From positions 62,001 to 126,000 of the forward strand of contig DASYPQ010000010.1 of NCBI GenBank assembly GCA_036006425.1: DNA of 64,000 bases. Reading direction: 5' to 3'. Numbering within the stretch: position 1 is the stretch's first letter; each line of letters starts with the position of its first letter. This document shows, one piece after another, positions 17,443 to 25,058 of this stretch. The position numbers and the translations under genes are program-made. The notes below the pieces were generated by a model, which worked only from the letters and a program-made list of their open reading frames with translations, did not search any database and was not told the origin of the DNA. This stretch comes from DASYPQ01 sp036006425. GTDB lineage: Bacteria; Planctomycetota; UBA1135; GCA-002686595.

Positions 17443-18846
17443 ATGCTGACCGAGCGCATCCTCGTCGTCGATCCGAACCCCGTCAGCCGCAAACTCCTCG
17501 TCGAGGCGGTGACGGAGCTCGGCTACGAAGTCCTGCAGGCCGCGACCGCGAGCGAAGCGCTCGAGTGCAGCGGCACCGCCTGTCCCGATCTCGTGCTCGT
17601 CGACATCCACAGGAACGGCGCGGGGGTGGAGGGGCTCGATCTCGTGCGCGACCTGCGCTCGCGTCACCCCGAGCTCGCTTCGATCGCGGTCGCCGCGGAG
17701 GACGCGGTCGACACCGCCGTCCAGGCGATGCGCTCCGGAGCGAACGACGTCCTCCAGAAGCCCTGGACTCCGGACGGGATCGAGTTCGTGATCGATCGCC
17801 TGGATCACGTGTCCCGGCTCGAGCGCGAAAACCAGTATCTCCGCCAGGAAATCGCGGGTGGCGCGCCGCCGGACATGATCGCAAAGAGCCCGGCGATGCT
17901 GCTCGCTCTGCGCGCGGCCGCGCGCCTCGCGCGTTCGCGCGGCGTCGTGCTGATCAGCGGCGAGCCGGGATCGGGCAAGGACCGCCTGGCGCAATTCATC
18001 CATCAGAACAGCTCGCGCAGTGCGCGTCCGTTCATCCGCATCAAGTGCGCGCAGTTCCCGGGTCCGCTGCTCGAGGCCGAGCTGTTCGGCCGCGAGCAAG
18101 GCCCGTTCGCCGGTCCGTACCGTCTGCGCACCGGGCGGTTCGAGCTCGCCGACGGCGGGACGATCCTGCTCGAAGGCATCTCGGAGCTCTCGCTCGAGCT
18201 CCAGGCTCGCCTCCTCGACGTCCTCGACCGCCAGGAGATCAAGCGCGTCGGCGGGAGCCGGCCGATCGCGATCGACGTGCGCATCCTCGCGTCGTCGAGC
18301 CGCGACCTCCTCGATCTCGGACGGGAGAACCGGTTCCGCGGGGATCTGTGCGAGCGCTTCAAGGCCATGGAAGTGCGCGTGCCGACGCTGCGCGAGCGCG
18401 TCGAGGACATCATCCCGCTCGCGCGCCACTTCGCCGATCACTACGGCCGCGTCAGCGGACTCGGCTCGCCGCGCTTCACGCAGGAAGCGCTCGACCGCAT
18501 GGCGAGCTGGAGCTGGCCCGGCAACGTCAGCGAGATGGAGACCGCGGTGGAACGCGCCGTCGTCGCGTTGCGCAAGACGACGATCCATTCCGCCGACCTC
18601 GGCCTGAGCGGGAGCTCGACCGCCGGCCCGAGCTCCACCGGTCCGTCGTCCTCGCCCGTTCCGATCGCCGATCTCGCGCCCTCGCTCGCGAACCGTCCGA
18701 TGGAAGAGATCGAGCGCGTGGCGATCCTCGCGACGCTGCAAGCGACCGGCGGCAACAAGACCGAAGCGGCTCGCCGCCTCGGCCTCACCGCGCGCACGCT
18801 CAGCAACAAGATGAAGATCTGGCGCGCCGCGGGACTCGTCGCGTAG
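17443..18846 (+). CDS. NtrC-like regulator with degenerate AAA+ motifs
   Basis: 467 residues in the order receiver, AAA+ and Fis-type HTH. The receiver keeps Asp54 (LVLVDIH) and Lys106 (LQKPW), although the acidic pair is reduced to D10-P11. Walker A is GEPGSGKD (173-180). The sigma54-contact loop, GAFTGA in bona fide activators, reads GPFAGP (220-225), and Walker B is GTILLEGI, with E244-G245 where Asp-Glu is expected. The C-terminal HTH (GNKTEAARRLGLTARTLSNK) is normal. It therefore probably binds DNA, but may not hydrolyse ATP or open sigma54 promoters. Last gene of the signalling cluster. Confidence 0.85.
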   Translation: MLTERILVVDPNPVSRKLLVEAVTELGYEVLQAATASEALECSGTACPDLVLVDIHRNGAGVEGLDLVRDLRSRHPELASIAVAAEDAVDTAVQAMRSGANDVLQKPWTPDGIEFVIDRLDHVSRLERENQYLRQEIAGGAPPDMIAKSPAMLLALRAAARLARSRGVVLISGEPGSGKDRLAQFIHQNSSRSARPFIRIKCAQFPGPLLEAELFGREQGPFAGPYRLRTGRFELADGGTILLEGISELSLELQARLLDVLDRQEIKRVGGSRPIAIDVRILASSSRDLLDLGRENRFRGDLCERFKAMEVRVPTLRERVEDIIPLARHFADHYGRVSGLGSPRFTQEALDRMASWSWPGNVSEMETAVERAVVALRKTTIHSADLGLSGSSTAGPSSTGPSSSPVPIADLAPSLANRPMEEIERVAILATLQATGGNKTEAARRLGLTARTLSNKMKIWRAAGLVA

Positions 18847-18864
18847 GCGCCGCGCGCCGCGCGT

Positions 18865-20160
18865 TCAGAGCCCGAACGCCCGCCCGGAAGGCGCGCTCGC
18901 GCCGCTCCGGAAGCGGTCGGGCGCGAAGAAGTCGGCGTCGAACGCGCTGACGGGATCGCCGGCGAGGAGCTGCGCGACACCTTCCCCGACCGAAGGCGCG
19001 AGCTTGAAGCCGTGCCCGGAGAAGCCGCTGACGACGACGAGCCCCGGGACGCCCGCCACCGGTCCGATCAGCGCCTGTGCGTCGGGCGAGAGCGTGTACA
19101 TGCCGACGCTCCCGCCCGCGTCGGGAAGATCGTGGTAGACCGGCAGACGGCTCTCGAGCCGGGTGCGGGCCCACGCGCGGAACTCCGCTCCGACCGTTTC
19201 GTCGATCGCGTCCGGATCGTCGATCTCGCGATCCTCCGCGTAGTCCATCCGACCGACGCGCGTCCGCGGCGTCGGGAGCCCGGTGCGCGAGGCGTGCGAC
19301 TCGCAGCGCGTGTAGAAACCGTGCTCGACGTCGAGGAGGACCGGGTGCGCTGCGGGCTCGAGCTCTCCGGGCTCCTCGAGCTTCGCGGCGCCGCGCTCCC
19401 CCATGGCGCGCGGCATCGCGAAGAACTGCTGTTCCGGGCGCACCGTGCGCAGAGGGAAATCGACTCCGGCGGCGAGGAGCAGCCGGCGACTCCACGGCCC
19501 CGCGGCGACGACCACCGTCTCGGCTTCGATCGGCCCATCGTTCGTCTGCACGCCGACGACGCTCCCGCCGCGCCGCAGGAGATCCGTCGCGGCGACGCCG
19601 ATGCGCGTGATGGCGCCCTTCTCGCGGGCGACGGCCGCGAACGCCTCGACCGTCGCGACGGGATCGACGCCGCCTCCGCCGGGCTCGAACGCGCCGACGG
19701 ATCCGTCGCGGACGACGATCCCGGGCACCAGACGACGGATCTCGCTCGCCGTGACGAGCCGCGTCTCGATCCCGATCTCGATCTGCATCGCGACGTTGCG
19801 CTCGACGAGCGCGACGTCCTCGGGCCGCTCGGGCCCCGCGAGTGTCAGCACGCCGGTCCGCTGGAAGCCGATCGAGCGCCCGGTCCTGCCCGCGAACTCC
19901 GCGTAGACGCGGAGGGAGTCGCGCGCCATCGCCGCGACCTCGCGCTGCGAGTAGTGCTGCCTCAGGATCGCGCCGGATCGGCCCGAGGATCCGGCCGCGA
20001 GCGCGGTCTTCTCGAGGAGCACGACGGGGTCCGCGACCGGATCTCCGCGGGCGGCGAGGTGCCAGGCGATCGAGACGCCCATGACGCCGCCGCCGACGAT
20101 GACGCATCGTGCCTTCACTGGAGTGCCCGGGCCGAGAGGTGCCGGCCGGGGATCGAGCAT
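18865..20160 (-). CDS. FAD-dependent DAO-family oxidoreductase
   Basis: Up to 431 residues. The dinucleotide-binding motif VIVGGGVMGVSIAWHLA is near the N-terminus, followed by GSSGRSGAILRQHYS, a substrate-domain section (VRPEQQFFAMP) and the C-terminal FAD contact VVVSGFSGHGFKLAP. It belongs with sarcosine oxidase, glycine oxidase and dimethylglycine dehydrogenase-like enzymes that oxidise amines; the substrate cannot be told. ATG 20160 gives the longest product, but GTG 20118 places the Rossmann strand three residues from the start and may be the real one. Divergent from ispG. Confidence 0.82.
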   Translation of the reverse strand: MLDPRPAPLGPGTPVKARCVIVGGGVMGVSIAWHLAARGDPVADPVVLLEKTALAAGSSGRSGAILRQHYSQREVAAMARDSLRVYAEFAGRTGRSIGFQRTGVLTLAGPERPEDVALVERNVAMQIEIGIETRLVTASEIRRLVPGIVVRDGSVGAFEPGGGGVDPVATVEAFAAVAREKGAITRIGVAATDLLRRGGSVVGVQTNDGPIEAETVVVAAGPWSRRLLLAAGVDFPLRTVRPEQQFFAMPRAMGERGAAKLEEPGELEPAAHPVLLDVEHGFYTRCESHASRTGLPTPRTRVGRMDYAEDREIDDPDAIDETVGAEFRAWARTRLESRLPVYHDLPDAGGSVGMYTLSPDAQALIGPVAGVPGLVVVSGFSGHGFKLAPSVGEGVAQLLAGDPVSAFDADFFAPDRFRSGASAPSGRAFGL

Positions 20161-20171
20161 CCTAGAAGACA

Positions 20172-20204
20172 GCCTCGCCGGTCCAGGATGCGGACCGGCG
20201 AGGC
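20172..20204. promoter_or_regulatory. Perfect 13-bp inverted repeat between divergent genes
   Basis: GCCTCGCCGGTCC and its exact reverse complement, separated by 7 nt, lie 11 bp from the ATG of the FAD oxidoreductase. It looks like a strong terminator stem but sits between two divergent starts, so it may be an operator or a 5' UTR hairpin. Confidence 0.45.
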
Positions 20205-20377
20205 CGAGCGGATGGGGAGTCCATCACACCGTCAGAACCCGAGCACACGCTGTGAGGGGAACGCGTGGGCGACCGTGCTCCGCCAGCTTGTGGTCGACTC
20301 CCCAGGGCGAGTCCGCCGGGGGAGCGCGCTCTCGGGTGGGGAAACCGTCGAAAACGTATGATCGGACGCTCGTCGCC

Positions 20378-21529
20378 ATGATTCCCGCCCGCAAGACGCG
20401 CACGATCCACATCCGCGGCCTCCCCGTCGGGGGCACGGCCCCGATCGCGGTCCAGAGCATGGCCGCGACGAGCACGAGCGACCTCGAGGCGACCGGCCGG
20501 CAGATCCGGATCCTGGAAGCGGCCGGGGCCGACCTGATCCGGATCGCGGTCGACAGCCGGGCGGACGTCGCGGCCCTGGCGAAGCTCCGGGAGACGACGG
20601 GCGCGCGCCTCTCGGTCGACCTCCAGGAGAGCTACCGGCTCGCCGCGGACGTGGCGCCGTTCGTCGACAAGATCCGCTACAACCCGGGCCACCTGCACCA
20701 CCACGAGAAGGAGCGCAGCGTCGAGCAGAAGGTCGCTTTCATCGCCGACACGGCGCGGAAGCACGGGTGCGCGATCCGCGTCGGCATCAACGCGGGCTCG
20801 ATCGCGCCCGAGTACAAGGATCGGTACGGGAAGGACCACATCGCGGCGATCGTCGCGTGCGCGGTCGACCACTGCGCGATCCTCGATCGGCTCGGGTTCG
20901 AGGACTACCTCGTCTCGATCAAGGATTCGGACCCGCGCCTCGTCGTCGACGCGAACGTCCGGTTCGCCGGCGAACGCCCCGACGTCCCGATCCACCTGGG
21001 CGTGACGGAGGCGGGCATGCCGCCCGAGGGCATCATCAAGACGCGCATCGCGTTCGAGCAGTGCCTCTCGCGCGGAGTCGGCGACACGATCCGCGTCTCG
21101 CTCACGGTTCCGTTCGACGACAAGGGCAAGGAGATCGCGGTCGGTCGCGAGATCCTGCACGACATCGAGAACGGACGCTTCCGCTCGGTGCCGCCGAACT
21201 TCTTCGACGGGTTGAACATCATCGCGTGCCCGTCGTGCTCGCGCGTGGAGAACGAGAAGTTCATCGAGCTCGCCGAGGACGTGAAGCGCATCACCGCCTA
21301 CGCGAAGGAGCACGACCTCACGATCGCGGTGATGGGCTGCCGCGTGAACGGCCCGGGCGAGACCGACGACGCCGACCTCGGGCTCTGGTGCGGACCGAAG
21401 ACGGTGAACCTGAAGCGCGGGAGCGAGGAGCTCGGGGCTTTCGGCTACGACGAGATCCTGGGGCGATTGCGCCAGGAGCTCGATCTGCTCATCAAGAGCG
21501 CGGCCCCGCCGCGAGCGCCTTCCGCGTAG
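20378..21529 (+). CDS. ispG: 4-hydroxy-3-methylbut-2-enyl diphosphate synthase
   Basis: 383 residues from ATG 20378. IspG converts MEcPP to HMBPP in the MEP isoprenoid pathway using a 4Fe-4S cluster. Visible are VQSMAATSTSD, the TIM-barrel stretch KIRYNPGH, GINAGSIAPE and the cluster ligands CPSCSR and MGCRVNGPGE, whose Glu is the fourth ligand. The short single-barrel form matches typical bacterial length, not the three-domain form. TATGAT lies 15 nt upstream as a possible -10, and no clear ribosome-binding site was seen. The last 38 nt overlap the end of the convergent hypothetical gene. Confidence 0.95.
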   Translation: MIPARKTRTIHIRGLPVGGTAPIAVQSMAATSTSDLEATGRQIRILEAAGADLIRIAVDSRADVAALAKLRETTGARLSVDLQESYRLAADVAPFVDKIRYNPGHLHHHEKERSVEQKVAFIADTARKHGCAIRVGINAGSIAPEYKDRYGKDHIAAIVACAVDHCAILDRLGFEDYLVSIKDSDPRLVVDANVRFAGERPDVPIHLGVTEAGMPPEGIIKTRIAFEQCLSRGVGDTIRVSLTVPFDDKGKEIAVGREILHDIENGRFRSVPPNFFDGLNIIACPSCSRVENEKFIELAEDVKRITAYAKEHDLTIAVMGCRVNGPGETDDADLGLWCGPKTVNLKRGSEELGAFGYDEILGRLRQELDLLIKSAAPPRAPSA

Positions 21530-22169
21530 CTTCCCGCATCGCCTCGGCGACCGTCACGCGGAAGTACGTCGAGCTCGGGAACTCCTCCATGTACGTGCGC
21601 ATGCACGCGCCGCCGCCGCCGGCGCCCCGGTTGGCGATATGCGCGATCTCTGCGAGCACGGGGCGCCACTCGATCCCCGCGCCCTCGGCTGCGACGAGGA
21701 GTCGTCCGAGCACGGCGTCGATCAGGTGCAGCTCCGTGCGCATGTCGTCGATCGCGACCGCGACGAGACCCCTGCGGAACTCGCGCTCGTCCCCGGGCCT
21801 TCGCACGCGCGACGGCCCCGCTTCGACGTAGCTCCAGAAGAGGTCGAATACTTCCTCGTCCGCGCCGATCCGTGCCCGGATCGTCGCGCGCTCCTGCGGG
21901 AGCGCAACCGGGTACCGATCGCAGAGCTCGTCGAAGAGCGTCGAGAGCTCCGCGAGCACCTGCGTTCCGGCGCGCCGCTGCGCTTCCTCCTCGGCCGCTC
22001 GCAGATCTTCCGGGCGCGGCTTCTTGAACCATCCGCGGAGCCCGCGCTCGCGGCGGACGTCCTCGAGCGCGGTCTCGAAGGACACCCGCCACGCGCGCAG
22101 GCGTCGATGGAGCTCGGAGAGGCGTGCCTCCCACGTGGGGGCGGTGACAGGGTCTGCAGCGTCGGCCAT
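21492..22169 (-). CDS. Hypothetical soluble protein
   Basis: 225 residues, alpha-helical and charged, with no signal peptide or membrane segment. Notable patches are RGWFKKPRPEDL, VFDLFWSYVEAGPS and a Gly-rich NRGAGGGGACMRTY near the end. I do not recognise the family. Codon usage follows the neighbouring coding genes, and the frame is uninterrupted. Its 3' end overlaps ispG by 38 nt in the opposite direction, which is uncommon and could affect both mRNAs. Confidence 0.6.
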   Translation of the reverse strand: MADAADPVTAPTWEARLSELHRRLRAWRVSFETALEDVRRERGLRGWFKKPRPEDLRAAEEEAQRRAGTQVLAELSTLFDELCDRYPVALPQERATIRARIGADEEVFDLFWSYVEAGPSRVRRPGDEREFRRGLVAVAIDDMRTELHLIDAVLGRLLVAAEGAGIEWRPVLAEIAHIANRGAGGGGACMRTYMEEFPSSTYFRVTVAEAMREATRKALAAGPRS

Positions 22170-22208
22170 GCGATGATGATTCCAGGAACCGCGCGGAATC
22201 CAAGTCCC

Positions 22209-22541
22209 TCAATCGCGCGACCGGCGCCCGGAAGCGCGCAGTCTCGCTCCCGCGAGCACGATCGCGAGCCCGGCGAGTCCGAGGGCGAACGTGACGGGAA
22301 TGGCCTCGTGCGCCGCGGTTTTCACCTGGTTGTAGGCGCGGCGCTCGCGGAACTCGTGGATCGGGCCGCCGATCGTCGCGCTCGTCAGGTGCAGGACGCC
22401 CGCGAGGATCACGAGGAGCCCGAGTACCGTGAGAACCCAGCCCCAACGCTCGCGCGGGGACAATCCGTGCAGCGCGTCGCGCACGATGCGAGCCATCGTG
22501 CCCGGACGCGGACCGGGCTCCGGATCGGACTCGTTCGCCAC
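22209..22541 (-). CDS. Small membrane protein, two TM segments
   Basis: 110 residues from GTG 22541, a start favoured because TACACT lies 6 nt upstream. After a Pro-rich cytosolic head there are two hydrophobic spans, WGWVLTVLGLLVILAGVLHL and AIPVTFALGLAGLAIVLAGA, linked by a polar loop (IHEFRERRAYNQVKTAAHEA). The family is not recognised. Divergent from hemE with a 67-bp gap. Confidence 0.58.
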   Translation of the reverse strand: MANESDPEPGPRPGTMARIVRDALHGLSPRERWGWVLTVLGLLVILAGVLHLTSATIGGPIHEFRERRAYNQVKTAAHEAIPVTFALGLAGLAIVLAGARLRASGRRSRD

Positions 22542-22547
22542 GCCGGC

Positions 22548-22553
22548 AGTGTA
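22548..22553 (-). promoter_or_regulatory. Putative -10 hexamer, leaderless arrangement
   Basis: TACACT on the minus strand, 6 nt before GTG 22541; same motif and spacing class as at the phzF-family gene and hemL. Confidence 0.4.
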
Positions 22554-22608
22554 GGGCGCCCCGGCCGATCGTGTGTAGACTGCGAGACCGGGTTCTTCCG
22601 GGAACGTC

Positions 22609-23664
22609 ATGGCTTCGGACCTCTCTTCGCGCGAGCGATTCCTGAAGGCCTGCGCTCGAGAAAAGCAGGTCGCGCCTCCGGCGTGGGTCATGCGCCAGGC
22701 GGGACGCTACCTGCCCGAATACCGCGAGCTGCGCGCGCGCCACGACTTCCTGTCGATGGTGCGCACGCCCGAGATCGCCGCCGAAGTCACGTGCCAGCCC
22801 GTGCGCCGCTTCGACATGGACGTCGCGGTGATCTTCTCGGACATCCTCGTTCCGCCGGCGGCGATGGGGCTCGACGTCCAGTTCAAGGACGGCGAAGGGC
22901 CTTCGCTCGCGCCGCCGGTGCGGACCATGCAGGACGTGGAGCGGCTCCACGACTTCGTCGCATCGGAGAAGACGGCCTTCGTCAGCGACGCGATCCGCCG
23001 CGTGCGCGCGGAGCTCGGTGATTCGAAGGCAATCCTCGGTTTCTGCGGAGCACCGTGGACGACCGCGAGCTATGCGATCGAAGGCGGATCGAGCCGCGAC
23101 TTCCAGAATGCGAAGCGACTCCTCCACTCCGAGCCCGAGACCTTCGATCGGCTCTGCACGCGCCTCGTGGACAACCTCGTGCCGTACCTCGCGATGCAAG
23201 TCGAAGCCGGCGCCGACGCCGTGCAGATCTTCGACTCGTGGGGCGGCGCGCTCGACGCCGCGACGTGGCGTCACGCGGTCCTGCCGCACACGAGCCGCCT
23301 CGTCGCCGGCGCGCGCAAGCTCGGGGTGCCCGTGATCCTGTACGTCAACGGCGCCGCGCACCTCCTCCAGGCGATGGCAGGCGCCGGCGCGGACGTGATC
23401 GGGATCGATTGGCGCGTCAGCGCGGCGGAGGCGATCAAGCACGTCGGCGCGCGGCACGCGATCCAGGGGAACCTCGATCCCGCGCTGCTCTTCGCTTCGC
23501 CGGACGTCGTCGAGCGGGAGACGAACCGCGTCCTCGACGAGTTCGCGGCGCAGGAGGGGTACGTCTTCAATCTCGGCAGCGGGATCCTGCCGGGGACTCC
23601 GCTGGAGAGCATGGAGGCCGTCTTCCACGCGATCGCGGCGCGCAGGGCGCGGGCGACGGCATGA
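22609..23664 (+). CDS. hemE: Uroporphyrinogen decarboxylase
   Basis: 351 residues, normal length. HemE decarboxylates the four acetates of uroporphyrinogen III to give coproporphyrinogen III in the cytoplasm. The N-terminal signature PPAWVMRQAGRYLPEY supplies the substrate-binding Arg residues, and AVIFSDILVPPAAMG holds the catalytic Asp. Later motifs include FCGAPWTTASY and HAIQGNLDP. The stop overlaps the hemN start as ATGA, so the two are translationally coupled and catalyse consecutive steps. Confidence 0.96.
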   Translation: MASDLSSRERFLKACAREKQVAPPAWVMRQAGRYLPEYRELRARHDFLSMVRTPEIAAEVTCQPVRRFDMDVAVIFSDILVPPAAMGLDVQFKDGEGPSLAPPVRTMQDVERLHDFVASEKTAFVSDAIRRVRAELGDSKAILGFCGAPWTTASYAIEGGSSRDFQNAKRLLHSEPETFDRLCTRLVDNLVPYLAMQVEAGADAVQIFDSWGGALDAATWRHAVLPHTSRLVAGARKLGVPVILYVNGAAHLLQAMAGAGADVIGIDWRVSAAEAIKHVGARHAIQGNLDPALLFASPDVVERETNRVLDEFAAQEGYVFNLGSGILPGTPLESMEAVFHAIAARRARATA

Positions 23665-25055
23665 GCGCGACACCGCAGATCTCCCGCGCGCTCCTCGAGA
23701 AGTACGCGACGTCCGCGCCGCGCTACACGTCGTACCCGACCGCGGTCGACTGGTCGAAGAGGTTCGAGCCGTCGCGCTATCCGAGCCTGCTCGAGCAGGC
23801 CGCGAAGGCGACGGGCCCGCTCTCGGTCTACGTGCACCTTCCGTTCTGCCGCGAGCTGTGCCTCTTCTGCGGTTGCAACGTCGTGATCTCGCGGAACACG
23901 GGGCGGTACGACGCCTACCTCGACGCGCTGGAGAAGGAGTTCGCGGCGGTGCGCGCGAGCGGGATCGGCGCGCGGCACGTGCGGCAGTACCACTGGGGCG
24001 GCGGCACGCCGACGCAGTTCGACCTCGCGCGGCTCGAGCGCGTGCAAGCGGCGTTCGAGAGGACGTTCACGCTCGATGCGGACGCCGAAGTGGCGATCGA
24101 GGTCGATCCGCGCGTGACGAGCCGCGAGCAGATCGCGTTCCTCGCCGCGCACGGCTTCAACCGCGTGTCGATGGGCGTGCAGGATTTCAATGCTGCCGTC
24201 CAGGAGGCGATCAAGCGCGTGCAGAGCGAGAGCGAGACGCGCGACGTCGTGGACGCCGCGCGCGAGCACGGGATCGCGTCGGTGAACATCGACCTGATCT
24301 ACGGGCTGCCGCTGCAGACGCCGAAGAGCTTCGAGACGACCGTGGAACGCGTGCTCGACATCCGGCCGGAGCGGGTGGCGCTCTTCCACTACGCGCACGT
24401 GCCGTGGCTGAAGAAGCACCAGACGGCGCTCGAGATCGATGCGACGCCCCCGATCGACGTGAAGTTCGCGATGCTGCAGCGATCGATCGAGCAGTTCGAG
24501 TCGGCGGGCTACGTGTACATCGGCCTCGATCATTTCGCGCTGCCGCAGGACGAGCTCGCCGTGGCGCTGAAAGAAGAGAAGCTCCAGCGCAACTTCATGG
24601 GCTACACGACGCGACGCGGCGACGATCTCGTGGCGCTCGGCGTGTCGAGCATCGGCGACGTGGCGGGCTGCTACGTGCAGAACCAACCGAAGGAGTTCGA
24701 CTACGCGGCCGCGGTGCGGACGAAGGGCCTGGCGGCGTTCCGGGGCCACGAGCTCTCGCCGGACGACAAGCTGCGCCGCGACGTGATCCTGGGCCTGATG
24801 TGCAACGGCATCCTGAGGAAGCCGGCGATCGAGTCGCGCCACGGGATCGTGTTCGACACGACGTTCGCGACGGAGCTCGCCGAGCTCCGCCCGCTCGAGG
24901 ACGACGGCCTGGTGCGCCTCGAGAAGGACGCGATCCGCCTGACGACGCTCGGCCAGATGTTCATGCGCAACGTCGCGCTGCCGTTCGACCGCTACTTCCG
25001 CGAGCGCAAGGCGAGCGGCGGCGGCGAGAAGCTGACGTTCTCGAAGACCTTGTAG
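23661..25055 (+). CDS. hemN: Oxygen-independent coproporphyrinogen III oxidase
   Basis: 464 residues from ATG 23661. A radical SAM enzyme that oxidatively decarboxylates coproporphyrinogen III to protoporphyrinogen IX without oxygen. The radical-SAM cysteines are in CRELCLFCGC; PRYTSYPTAVDW near the N-terminus is the hallmark separating HemN from the HemW chaperone. GGGTPT and FNRVSMGVQDF follow. It overlaps hemE by 4 nt. Its stop is 3 bp from the stop of the convergent sigma-factor fusion gene. Confidence 0.95.
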   Translation: MSATPQISRALLEKYATSAPRYTSYPTAVDWSKRFEPSRYPSLLEQAAKATGPLSVYVHLPFCRELCLFCGCNVVISRNTGRYDAYLDALEKEFAAVRASGIGARHVRQYHWGGGTPTQFDLARLERVQAAFERTFTLDADAEVAIEVDPRVTSREQIAFLAAHGFNRVSMGVQDFNAAVQEAIKRVQSESETRDVVDAAREHGIASVNIDLIYGLPLQTPKSFETTVERVLDIRPERVALFHYAHVPWLKKHQTALEIDATPPIDVKFAMLQRSIEQFESAGYVYIGLDHFALPQDELAVALKEEKLQRNFMGYTTRRGDDLVALGVSSIGDVAGCYVQNQPKEFDYAAAVRTKGLAAFRGHELSPDDKLRRDVILGLMCNGILRKPAIESRHGIVFDTTFATELAELRPLEDDGLVRLEKDAIRLTTLGQMFMRNVALPFDRYFRERKASGGGEKLTFSKTL

Positions 25056-25058
25056 CGG

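Noticed and set aside
17330..17449. A 39-codon frame (ATG 17330) between the two signalling genes
   Set aside because: Weak ribosome-binding site, no recognisable motif, and a promoter-like TACAAT lies inside it.
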